Assembly: GCA_045543655.1 (NCBI GenBank)
Contig: JAZPXN010000035.1
Location: forward strand, 1-64,000
Length of the DNA: 64,000 nt
Source of the DNA: RGIG995 sp045543655
Lineage (GTDB): Bacteria; Bacillota; Clostridia; Oscillospirales; UBA644
Direction: 5' to 3'
The position numbers were made by a program, and so were the translations under genes. The notes beneath the pieces were generated by a model. It saw only the letters and a program-made list of their open reading frames with translations, made no database searches and had not been told where the DNA came from. Shown here piece by piece: positions 7,528-15,069 of the stretch (positions within the stretch are counted from its first letter, which is position 1; each line of letters begins with the position of its first letter).

Positions 7528-8187
7528 ATGGAGCAACTTTATCCGATTTTGAAGCGTTCTCCCTTATTTTCGGGAATCGAAGAGGAGAATCTTTCGGCCA
7601 TGCTGGGGTGTCTCGGCGCAAAAAAGAGGAAATACCGCAAGGGAGAGACCGTCTTTGCAGAAGGGGAGCCCGCCACCCACATCGGTCTTCTCTGCCGCGG
7701 GGCCGCTCAGATCGACCGGGTAGATTACGACGGCAACCGCTCCATCGTATCGGAGGTGGAGGAAGGGGAACTTTTTGCCGAATCCTTCGCCTGCGCGGGG
7801 GTGGAGCATCTGCCCGTATCGGTGACGGCCACCGAAGAAAGCGAGGTACTGCTCATCGACAGCCGCCGCATCACCCAATCCTGCTGCAACGCCTGCGCCT
7901 TTCATCAAAAAATGATCTATAATCTTTTGAAAATCACCGCCATGAAATCCATCCGTCTCCATCAGCGGGCGGAGATCATCTCCCACCGCACCACCCGGGA
8001 TAAGCTTCTGGCCTATCTGGATTTTCAGGCAAGGCTGAAAAACAGCCGCCGCTTCTCGATTCCCTTCGACCGGCAGGAGCTGGCCGATTAGCTGGAGGTC
8101 GACCGCAGCGGCCTTTCGGCGGAGATCTCCAAGCTCCGGAAGGAAGGAATCCTGAACTGCCACCGCAGTGAATTCGAACTGTTATAA
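7528..8187 (+). pseudogene. Crp/Fnr family regulator interrupted by an amber codon
   Basis: The frame encodes a 219-residue Crp/Fnr protein if one TAG (8089-8091, codon 188) is read through. Residues 1-130 are the cyclic-nucleotide-binding-like beta roll (ILKRSPLFSGIEEENLSAML, YRKGETVFAEGEPATHIGLL). Residues from about 150 are the DNA-binding domain (SHRTTRDKLLAYLDF). The TAG stands exactly where family members have tyrosine in the motif LADYL, and the same frame continues with LEVDRSGLSAEISKLRKEG and HRSEFELL to TAA at 8185-8187. The truncated product lacks the recognition helix and wing. A point nonsense mutation, a sequencing error or suppression are all possible. The start is supported by GGAGGAGCT ahead of ATG. 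Confidence 0.85.
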
Positions 8188-8217
8188 TTTTCTTACGCTT
8201 TTCACTGCAAAACCTTC

Positions 8218-8246
8218 TTGACGGAGGAGATTCCCTTTGTTATACT
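8218..8246 (+). promoter_or_regulatory. Promoter of the phosphoesterase gene
   Basis: TTGACG (8218-8223), 17 bases, TATACT (8241-8246), 30 bases before the ATG at 8276. Confidence 0.8.
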
Positions 8247-8275
8247 GAAAAAAACGAAGCAAAAGGAGCATGTCC

Positions 8276-9181
8276 ATGAAATTTCTTCTTTTTTCCGACC
8301 TTCATTATTGGCCGGGCGCCTGGATCACAGATTGGAAACATCTGCATCAACTGCAAGCGCGGGCAGAGGAAACCGGCTGCGAAATGATCGTCCACGCCGG
8401 AGATTTTTGCCACGGAGCGGAGCGGGTAAAGGACTTCGTAGACGCCTACAATGATTTTCCCATTCCCTCCTACCACTGTTTGGGGAACCATGACACCGAC
8501 CACACGTCTTTCGAAGAAACGCTGAAATATTATCGGATGCCAAACAACTACTATTTTCTGGACAGGGGCGGATATCGGTTCGTTTTCACCGATCCGAATT
8601 ACTACAAAGACGGAGAGGAATTCGTACCTTATTCCTTGGGGAATTACTATGCACATCCCCATACCCGGGAATACATGCCCCCCGAACAGCTTCAATGGCT
8701 GAAGGAAACCGTGGAATCCTCCCCTTACCCGTGCATTCTGTTCAGCCACCCTTCCTTCGAACGGTGTGACGGCGTGCAAAACCGGGAAGAGATTCTGAAG
8801 ATCATCGACGAGGCAAACCGGCGCAAACCCAACAGCGTTTTGATGTGCATCAACGGCCATCATCACCGGGATTTCGTCCGGCTGAGGAATAACGTCATCT
8901 ATTTTGACGTAAACTCCGCCACCTACGACATTCTCGATACCCCTCACGATCTTTACCCCAAAGAAGATTGTGAACGGATGAAGAATCTCCGGCACACCGT
9001 CTGTTTCAACGACGCGCTGTCCGCCGTAGTGACGTTGGACGGGAACACGATTACCGTGGAAGGGATGGAATCCGCGATGTATCGGGGCATCACCCGAACC
9101 ATGACCGGAAACAGCGAATTCGATCCGGCAGGGAGAGACGTCAGACCGGAAATTCAATCCTTCAAAATTACATTAGGTTAA
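8276..9181 (+). CDS. Calcineurin-like metallophosphoesterase
   Basis: A 301-aa cytoplasmic protein with all five metal-binding motifs in order: FSDLHYW (D-x-H), VHAGDFCHG (GD), LGNHDTDH (GNHD), LFSHPSF (H) and INGHHHRDF (GHxH). The family hydrolyses phosphomonoesters, phosphodiesters or nucleotides; the substrate here cannot be told. The start MKFLLFS was chosen because AAAGGAG is seven bases upstream; an ATG two codons earlier is too close to it. It is a single-gene unit with its own promoter and a shared bidirectional terminator. Confidence 0.88.
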   Translation: MKFLLFSDLHYWPGAWITDWKHLHQLQARAEETGCEMIVHAGDFCHGAERVKDFVDAYNDFPIPSYHCLGNHDTDHTSFEETLKYYRMPNNYYFLDRGGYRFVFTDPNYYKDGEEFVPYSLGNYYAHPHTREYMPPEQLQWLKETVESSPYPCILFSHPSFERCDGVQNREEILKIIDEANRRKPNSVLMCINGHHHRDFVRLRNNVIYFDVNSATYDILDTPHDLYPKEDCERMKNLRHTVCFNDALSAVVTLDGNTITVEGMESAMYRGITRTMTGNSEFDPAGRDVRPEIQSFKITLG

Positions 9182-9216
9182 AAGAAAAGCAGAGTCATCC
9201 GACTCTGCTTTTCTTT
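9181..9216. terminator. Bidirectional terminator between convergent genes
   Basis: A 16-bp perfect stem AAAGAAAAGCAGAGTC (9181-9196) / GACTCTGCTTTTCTTT (9201-9216) with loop ATCC. T-rich arms serve both the phosphoesterase (plus) and the DUF1295 gene (minus). Confidence 0.9.
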
Positions 9217-9228
9217 TAACTTTCTGTT

Positions 9229-10083
9229 TTATTTTTTCTTGAACGGCAACAGCATCCGTGTTTCGGACTTATACTGTTCAAAACCGGGTTTTCGGGATTG
9301 ACGGCGGTCGGCCATGGGGATGCTGACGAAGAAAAAGAGCAGGGTATTGGCCAATGCCCCCGCCGAAAGATACCACAGATGGGGTGCAGAACAGACCACC
9401 GCAAGAGCGACGCCCCACCACGTCAGAATCTCGCCGAGATAATTGGGATGTCGGGAATAGCGCCAAAGCCCGGTGCGGAGAAATCCGCCGGTCTTCCCCT
9501 TACGGAAGCGGTGCATCTCAACGTCCGCCACGCCCTGCATCACCGCCGCCCCCAACGAGAGCAAAAGGAACAGAACCCCTTGAACGGTCAACTCAACGCC
9601 CTCCCGAATCGCCGTCACCGCCGGCAGTACGCAAAGCCAGACGATCAGCGTGGGCACCAGATGGATGCCGAAAAGATTGACGAGGGGATAGAAACCCCCG
9701 GTCTTCTCCCGGAGCATGGTATAGCGCCAGTCCTGCCATTGCAGATTCTGAAAGGTATACGCCCAGTTGGCCGTCAGGCGGATGCCCCAGAAAAAGACGA
9801 CCGAAAGAAGAAAAATGCCGAAAAGATTCAGGGGATGCAAAAGGGCGGCAACGGCCAGAATCACCATGGGCTGAACGCTCCAATAGGGATCGTAGACCGA
9901 AGCGTTGCCGAAAATCACGCTGAAAAGATAGACCACGAGGGTGGCAAACACGTCGGCCAGCAGAAAATTCAGCCACCACCCGAAGGGTAGAAAAAGATAC
10001 AGACCGACGCCGCCCGCCCCGGCCAGCAGATAGACCAGAGTCACCGCAAGAAAGGACAGCGCCCGGTTTTCTTTGAATTTCAT
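9229..10083 (-). CDS. DUF1295 membrane protein (steroid reductase/ICMT-like)
   Basis: A 284-aa integral membrane protein with about seven hydrophobic segments. It carries the DUF1295 motifs NASVYDPYWSVQPM (about residues 60-73), WGIRLTANWAY and, near the C-terminus, LWRYSRHPNYLGEILTWWG, which resembles the NAD(P)H or SAM binding end of 3-oxo-5-alpha-steroid 4-dehydrogenase and isoprenylcysteine methyltransferase relatives. The bacterial substrate is unknown. It is the last gene of a five-gene minus-strand operon, 10 bases from the ZIP transporter stop. Confidence 0.85.
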   Translation of the reverse strand: MKFKENRALSFLAVTLVYLLAGAGGVGLYLFLPFGWWLNFLLADVFATLVVYLFSVIFGNASVYDPYWSVQPMVILAVAALLHPLNLFGIFLLSVVFFWGIRLTANWAYTFQNLQWQDWRYTMLREKTGGFYPLVNLFGIHLVPTLIVWLCVLPAVTAIREGVELTVQGVLFLLLSLGAAVMQGVADVEMHRFRKGKTGGFLRTGLWRYSRHPNYLGEILTWWGVALAVVCSAPHLWYLSAGALANTLLFFFVSIPMADRRQSRKPGFEQYKSETRMLLPFKKK

Positions 10084-10092
10084 AGCGCCTCC

Positions 10093-10848
10093 TTATCCCA
10101 GAAGCACGTCGGAGATCAGCATCAGACAGAATCCCGCCAAAAGAGCGTAGGTGGCGCCCCGCTGACTTCCGTGGGCGTGAGTCTCGGGAATCATTTCGTC
10201 GCTGATAACGTACAGCATCGTCCCTCCCGCAAAGGCCAGCGCAAAGGGCAGAATGGCGGCGGAAAGAGATACGGCGAAATAGCCAAGCAGGGTTCCGATC
10301 ACCTCCACAAGGCCGGTCAAAAGGGCCAATACCAGGGTTTTGCCCGGCTTTACGCCCGAAGCCAGCATAGGGCCGATGATGACCATGCCTTCGGGGATAT
10401 TCTGCAGAGCAATCCCCCCGGCAATCAGCAAAGCCTGCTCCGTATCCCCGGACCCGAAGCCAACCCCGGCGGCAATGCCTTCGGGCAGATTGTGAATGGC
10501 AATCGCGGTGACGAAGAGCAATACCTTACTCAGCTTTTCGTTGCTTTTGTGGGATTCGAAATCCGCCCCGGCCAGCTTGTGAAGGTGGGGCACCAGCTTA
10601 TCGATCAGATTCAGACAGAGCGCCCCGGCGAAAATCCCGGCAACGGTGATGACAAGGCCGTATTTCCCGCCGTATTCCACCGAGGGCAGCACCAGTCCCA
10701 GCACCGCCGCCGCCAGCATCACCCCCGCCGCAAAGGACAGGATGATATCGCTGAAGCGGTGAGACATTTTCTTAAAGACGAAGCCGATCAAGGCCCCTAC
10801 GGCAGTGGCTCCACCCACGCCCAGGGCCGTTAAAAGAACCATTTCCAT
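10093..10848 (-). CDS. ZIP family divalent metal transporter
   Basis: A 251-aa polytopic membrane protein with about eight transmembrane segments. The paired metal-site signatures are HNLPEGIAAGVGFG in TM4 and IALQNIPEGM in TM5, as in bacterial ZupT-like proteins. A histidine-bearing cytoplasmic loop follows TM3 (LVPHLHKLAG). It should import zinc, iron or another divalent metal across the cytoplasmic membrane; which metal cannot be told. It lies between sfsA and the DUF1295 gene in one operon. Confidence 0.92.
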   Translation of the reverse strand: MEMVLLTALGVGGATAVGALIGFVFKKMSHRFSDIILSFAAGVMLAAAVLGLVLPSVEYGGKYGLVITVAGIFAGALCLNLIDKLVPHLHKLAGADFESHKSNEKLSKVLLFVTAIAIHNLPEGIAAGVGFGSGDTEQALLIAGGIALQNIPEGMVIIGPMLASGVKPGKTLVLALLTGLVEVIGTLLGYFAVSLSAAILPFALAFAGGTMLYVISDEMIPETHAHGSQRGATYALLAGFCLMLISDVLLG

Positions 10849-10876
10849 AAAAAACCTCCGAAATTTTTTTTCTCTC

Positions 10877-11581
10877 TTATCTTTCTTCCAGCTTGACCAA
10901 AACCCGCCGGTCTGCCGTCACTTCCCCGGGAATCACGCGGCAATCCACCGCCAGTACCTCCACTCCTGCGGCGGCGGCCCGACGAAGAGCGTCCCCAAAG
11001 GCCTTGTGGGTGGCGTCGTTGGGGCGGAGATACGAGATCTCCTTCATCTGAATCACGAAAAGCACGCAGGCCCGGTATCCTTCGGCAAGGCAGGCGGTCA
11101 ACTCGTCGAGATGCTTGACACCCCGCTCGGTGGGCGCGTCGGGGAAGGAGGCCACGCCGTCGGTCTCCAGCGTCACGCCCTTAACCTCCAGAAACGTCCG
11201 TTCTTCCCCGTCCTCCACGTAAAAATCGAAGCGGGACTTGCCGTAGGTCACCTCCCGGCGGAAGACCGCACGGGGCGAAAACAGGCCGCTTTTCGGCAGC
11301 CATTCGGCGGCGATGGCGTTGGCGGCCTGGGAATCCATATTCACCGTAAGGGGCGGACGACCGGGGCGAAGCTTTTCCACCGTCACCAGATCGTAGGCCG
11401 TTTTCCGGGCGGGGTTGAGGGATCGTTCCAGATAGACCGAACACCCCGGGATCAGCAGTTCCTTGCACCGTCCGGTATTTTTGACGTGGACGGTCTCTTC
11501 CCGTCCGTCGATCTCCACGTGGGCAATAAACCGATTGTCCCGCCGGAGAAATTTTGCCGAAACCACGTTATTATACTTCAT
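10877..11581 (-). CDS. sfsA: SfsA family DNA/RNA nuclease-like protein
   Basis: A 234-aa SfsA protein. The N-terminal OB-fold half has FIAHVEIDGREETVHVKNTGR and LIPGCSVYLERS. The C-terminal half has the restriction-endonuclease-like core FDFYVEDGEERTFLEVKGV with the D...E-x-K residues, then FPDAPTERGVKHLDEL. The family was first named for maltose-related sugar fermentation stimulation and is considered a nuclease; its physiological role is unclear. Its start overlaps the end of the upstream phosphatase gene by 11 bases. Confidence 0.93.
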   Translation of the reverse strand: MKYNNVVSAKFLRRDNRFIAHVEIDGREETVHVKNTGRCKELLIPGCSVYLERSLNPARKTAYDLVTVEKLRPGRPPLTVNMDSQAANAIAAEWLPKSGLFSPRAVFRREVTYGKSRFDFYVEDGEERTFLEVKGVTLETDGVASFPDAPTERGVKHLDELTACLAEGYRACVLFVIQMKEISYLRPNDATHKAFGDALRRAAAAGVEVLAVDCRVIPGEVTADRRVLVKLEER

Positions 11582-12050
11582 TTTTTATACCGTTTTGGAT
11601 TAAATCCGAAAGAAGCGCCTCGCATCCCCGCAGGATATCGGCGTAGGCCACGTCGAACCGATCGGAATACCAGGGATCGGCCACGTCTCCTCCTCCGGCG
11701 TAGTCCAGAAGCCTGCGCACCTTTCCCTTCGGATCAGAGCCGAAGATCCGAAGCGCGTTGCGCAGGTTTTTTCCGTCCATGCAAAGAAACAGATCGTAGG
11801 CCTCGTAATCGCTTTTTTTCAGTTGTACCGCCCGTTTCCCGTCACAGGAAAGGCCGTGGCGGGCCAACTCCTGCCGGGCGGGAGGATAGACGGGATTCCC
11901 TTTTCCGTTCCAGATCTCCTCGGTGCTGGTGGCGGAAGACGCGACGGAGATCTTATCCCCAACACCGGCCTTTTCCGCCAAATCCCGGAAAATAAATTCC
12001 CCCATGGGACTGCGGCAGATATTGCCGTGGCAAACGAACATAATTCTCAT
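11571..12050 (-). CDS. Low molecular weight protein-tyrosine phosphatase
   Basis: A 159-aa LMW-PTP. The P-loop CHGNICRSP is at residues 7-15 (nucleophile C7, phosphate-binding R13), followed by MGEFIF, and the general-acid loop VADPWYSDRFD is near residue 124. It is complete for the family, which dephosphorylates tyrosine phosphate, and sometimes arginine phosphate, on proteins. In the operon it follows the aminoacyl-tRNA deacylase gene by five bases and overlaps sfsA. No cognate tyrosine kinase is visible in the window. Confidence 0.93.
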   Translation of the reverse strand: MRIMFVCHGNICRSPMGEFIFRDLAEKAGVGDKISVASSATSTEEIWNGKGNPVYPPARQELARHGLSCDGKRAVQLKKSDYEAYDLFLCMDGKNLRNALRIFGSDPKGKVRRLLDYAGGGDVADPWYSDRFDVAYADILRGCEALLSDLIQNGIKNEV

Positions 12051-12055
12051 ATTTC

Positions 12056-12610
12056 TTAAACCGTTTCGGTATTATCCGTAAGCTCCACCACGGTATATCC
12101 GTGACCGACGGCGGGAAGAAAGATCTTCAGAAGATCCTCCGTGGGAATGCGGATCGAGGAGGTGTTGATGCAGGGATGACATCCGATCAGCGTTCCCCGA
12201 AGCACGTCCTTGTCGATCAAAAGCCGGACGGATTTCTCCGTGTCGTTCATCAACCCCATGACCGACACCGATCCGGGCGTGATATCCAGATATTTTTCCA
12301 TATCCTCCGCCGAAGCAAAGGAAAGCCGGGAGGAGCCGATCTGAGCCGAAAGATCCTTGGTCTTAAAAGGCTTCTCCCCGGGCATCATGAGCAGATAAAA
12401 ATCGGTCTTCTGCCGATTACAGAGAAAGAGATTTTTGCAGACGGTGGCGGCTAAAACTTCGTCGATGGCGGCGCAGGCCTCCATGGTCATAGCCACCTCG
12501 TGATCCACCCTCTGGTAGGGGATGCGCAGGGAATCCAACAGATCGTACACCCGAATCTCTTTGGCCAGTCGCCCTTCACAGGAGGCAGGGCGCCCTTCGT
12601 GCAGCGTCAT
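12056..12610 (-). CDS. YbaK/ProX-type aminoacyl-tRNA deacylase
   Basis: A 184-aa single-domain protein of the YbaK/aminoacyl-tRNA synthetase-associated family. The order of motifs (VYDLLDSLRIPYQRVDHE, KNLFLCNRQKTDFYLLMMPG, ITPGSVSVMGLMNDTEKSVR, IGCHPCINTSSIRI) matches the PrdX/ProXp-ala branch, which removes alanine from mischarged tRNA-Pro. That substrate is inferred from the family. It is first in a five-gene operon behind a strong promoter. Confidence 0.87.
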   Translation of the reverse strand: MTLHEGRPASCEGRLAKEIRVYDLLDSLRIPYQRVDHEVAMTMEACAAIDEVLAATVCKNLFLCNRQKTDFYLLMMPGEKPFKTKDLSAQIGSSRLSFASAEDMEKYLDITPGSVSVMGLMNDTEKSVRLLIDKDVLRGTLIGCHPCINTSSIRIPTEDLLKIFLPAVGHGYTVVELTDNTETV

Positions 12611-12639
12611 AAAAGCACTTCCTTTTTCAAGATGCTCTT

Positions 12640-12668
12640 ATTATACCATAGAATTCCGGAAAATGCAA
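12640..12668 (-). promoter_or_regulatory. Promoter of the deacylase-to-DUF1295 operon
   Basis: Minus-strand TTGCAT (12663-12668), 17 bases, TATAAT (12640-12645), 30 bases before the start codon at 12610. Its -10 surroundings match those of the msrC promoter. Confidence 0.75.
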
Positions 12669-12756
12669 GGGGCGGAGAAATTTTTGATTGACCGAAAGGT
12701 CCGAAAGGGATTTCCGCCCGTCGCCAGGTTCCCGATCGCGGCACGGTTTTTCGGAT

Positions 12757-12790
12757 ACAAAACCCCCACCCGCGCGGTGACGGATGGGGG
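12757..12790 (-). terminator. Terminator of the glycyl radical enzyme operon
   Basis: CCCCCACCC at 12764-12772 pairs with GGATGGGGG at 12782-12790. On the minus strand it is followed by TTTTGTATCC. It lies 26 bases past the GH51 stop. Confidence 0.75.
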
Positions 12791-12816
12791 CGTTCGTCCG
12801 ATTTAAGGGAGGGGGA

Positions 12817-14286
12817 TCAACGGAGGCTGAGCGTCAGGGCAAGCACGCCGGCCTTAGGCACGGTAACGGGCGCCGAAAGATCCACGGTGATCGCTCTGGG
12901 GGTCACGGCGTCGGGGGCTTCGAAGGTATTGTGATCCCGCATATCGGCAGAAGCAAGCACCGAAGCGGATACGGAAAGGATTTCCCGATCCAGCCCCAAA
13001 AGCTCCAACGAAACTTCCGCGTCTTCCCGGCAGGAAAGATTGGCCAGGGTCACGGTCATAACGTCGTGATTTACCGAAGCAGAAACCGAAACAGCAGAAG
13101 AAATTTCGTCGTTATTGGAAATAAGCGTCCGCAAAGCCTTGCCGCCCTGATGGCCCTTGTAGAGGTCGAAAACGTGGTAGGTGGGGGTGGTGATACAATG
13201 CTCCCCGCCCGCCAGGAACAGGCAGTGCAGGTTATTGACCAGCTGAGCCACGTTGGCCATCTTGACGACGCCGCAATGATTGTTGAAAATATTCAGCGTC
13301 AAGGCCGAAACCACCGCGTCCCGCATGGTAGATTGCTGTTCGAAGAGGTTATATCCCTTGCTGGGGCCGGAGCCGTCGGGATGCCAGCAGCCCCACTCGT
13401 CGACGACCAGCTTCATCTTATCCTGCATCCCGTGGGCCACGGTGAAGGCGGAATGGCGGTTGATCAGAGTCTCCATCCGGGTGGCTTTTTCGATGAGGAT
13501 ATCCCAGTCCTCCTCCGTATAATCCACGCAATCGCCGGATTTGCCGCAATAATAGTGGAAGGACATTCCGTCCACGGGAATATTCCCTTTTGCGTGGGCC
13601 AGATTGGAAACGAGGCCTTCGGTCCAGTTATAATCCGCGCCGTCCGCGCCGCCGACGATGACCTGGGCGCCGTAATTCTTACCGAAATTATGCAATACCG
13701 TGGCAAAACGGCGATATTCCATGGCGTAGTATTCCGGGGTCATATTTCCGCCGCCGCCCCAGTTTTCGTTCCCGATGCCCCAATAAGGAATGTCGAAGGG
13801 CTCGGGGTGACCGTTCTTTTCCCGCTCCAGAGCAAGGGTGGTGGTTCCCCGGGGAGAGAGACAGTAATCCATCCAATCCAAAGCCTGCAGAGGGGTGATG
13901 GAGGTGACGTTGACGGCGAAATAAGGCTTGGCGCCGATCAACTCGCACAGCTCCACGAATTCGTGGGTGCCCACGGCGTTGGATTCGGTGCGGCCGTCCC
14001 GGTGCTGCCACCAATTGGTGCGCACGGGGCGGTTTTCACCGATACCGTCCCGCCAGTTATAGGCCTCCGCGTAGCATCCGCCGGGCCAGCGCAGGACGGG
14101 AGGATGAATGGCCTTCAGCTTTTCCACCAGGTCCTTGCGGAAGCCGTTGATATTGGGGGTCTCAGAGTCCTTGCCCACCCAAAGGCCGTCGTAAAAGACT
14201 CCGCCGATATGCTCGGAAAAATGACCGTAAATTTCGGGAGCCACGGTGCCGATGACCTCAGGGCAAACGATCGTAACTTTTTTCAT
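12817..14286 (-). CDS. GH51 alpha-L-arabinofuranosidase
   Basis: A 489-aa intracellular GH51 enzyme that releases terminal arabinofuranose from arabino-oligosaccharides. The TIM barrel holds LRWPGGCYAEAYNWRDGIG, the acid/base glutamate E174 in IPYWGIGNENWGG, HYY at 244-246 and the nucleophile E297 in LVVDEWGCW. The C-terminal beta domain runs from about residue 385. Length is normal for the family. It has no signal peptide, so oligosaccharides must be imported first. It lies 15 bases behind the glycyl radical activase gene, linking arabinose release to the radical enzyme. Confidence 0.95.
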   Translation of the reverse strand: MKKVTIVCPEVIGTVAPEIYGHFSEHIGGVFYDGLWVGKDSETPNINGFRKDLVEKLKAIHPPVLRWPGGCYAEAYNWRDGIGENRPVRTNWWQHRDGRTESNAVGTHEFVELCELIGAKPYFAVNVTSITPLQALDWMDYCLSPRGTTTLALEREKNGHPEPFDIPYWGIGNENWGGGGNMTPEYYAMEYRRFATVLHNFGKNYGAQVIVGGADGADYNWTEGLVSNLAHAKGNIPVDGMSFHYYCGKSGDCVDYTEEDWDILIEKATRMETLINRHSAFTVAHGMQDKMKLVVDEWGCWHPDGSGPSKGYNLFEQQSTMRDAVVSALTLNIFNNHCGVVKMANVAQLVNNLHCLFLAGGEHCITTPTYHVFDLYKGHQGGKALRTLISNNDEISSAVSVSASVNHDVMTVTLANLSCREDAEVSLELLGLDREILSVSASVLASADMRDHNTFEAPDAVTPRAITVDLSAPVTVPKAGVLALTLSLR

Positions 14287-14301
14287 ATTTCAGTCTCCTT
14301 C

Positions 14302-15069
14302 TTAGTTATCCAAAGGATAAATTCGGTTTATCATGGGATATTTCGCCCCCGCAAGCTCGTTATAGGGCAATTGCTCCCAAGGGCAATCTCCCACGAACCG
14401 GCGGATCGCCTCAAGATTTTCCGCCCCGTCGGTATATCCGGGGATAAGAGGCGTGCGGAAGATAAAATCCTTGCCGCTTCTTTTCAGATACCGGGCGTTT
14501 TTCAATATCGTTCCGTTGCTCTGCCCGGTGGCACGGAAATGGGCGTTTGGATCCATAATTTTCAGATCCATCAGAATACAGTCCACGGACTCCACCACCG
14601 CCCGAAAGATCTCGAAGGGAGCGTGTCCGCAGGTCTCCACCGCCACGTGAATGCCGTTTTTGCGGAGAAGATCGGCGCATTCGCACAGAAATTCCCATTG
14701 CGTCAGGGGCTCTCCGCCGCTGAAGGTCACCCCGCCGCCGGAGGCGGTCAGGATCTCTTGAAACGGAAGGATACGGCCCACCAGCTCTTCGGGGGTAAGA
14801 TCGGTGCCGGCCTCGGTGATCAAACCCTTGGGGCAGGCTGCGGGGTCCCGTCCGTAACGGAGGGAAAGCTCGCTCTCCTTGGGGCGAAGGCAATTGCCGC
14901 AATTCTCACACAGGGCGGTGCGGATCATCAATTCCTTTTCCGTCGTCTGCCCCTCCGGATTGTGGCACCACAGACACCGCAAGGGGCATCCCTTCAGAAA
15001 AACGGTGATCCGGGGACCGGGACCGTCGTGGACGGAAAATTCCTTGACGTCAAAGATCCGGCCGGTCAC
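14302..15069 (-). CDS. Glycyl-radical enzyme activating protein (radical SAM)
   Basis: A 255-aa radical SAM activase. The cluster motif CPLRCLWC (C28, C32, C35; C-x3-C-x2-C) follows KEFSVHDGPGPRITVFLKG. An inserted cysteine group (CENCGNC around residues 54-60, with a later AACPKG) suggests one auxiliary iron-sulfur cluster. The SAM-binding GGVTFSGGEPLTQ and METCGHA-like VETCGHAPFEIF follow. It abstracts hydrogen from the conserved glycine of its partner. The start overlaps the stop of the glycyl radical enzyme gene by four bases, so the pairing is certain. Confidence 0.94.
   Translation of the reverse strand: MTGRIFDVKEFSVHDGPGPRITVFLKGCPLRCLWCHNPEGQTTEKELMIRTALCENCGNCLRPKESELSLRYGRDPAACPKGLITEAGTDLTPEELVGRILPFQEILTASGGGVTFSGGEPLTQWEFLCECADLLRKNGIHVAVETCGHAPFEIFRAVVESVDCILMDLKIMDPNAHFRATGQSNGTILKNARYLKRSGKDFIFRTPLIPGYTDGAENLEAIRRFVGDCPWEQLPYNELAGAKYPMINRIYPLDN

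Noticed and set aside
7528..8187. Reassigned TAG codon in this organism
   Set aside because: The gene at 52370-52933 ends at TAG with no coding continuation needed, and only one internal TAG was seen; a point mutation or error is simpler.
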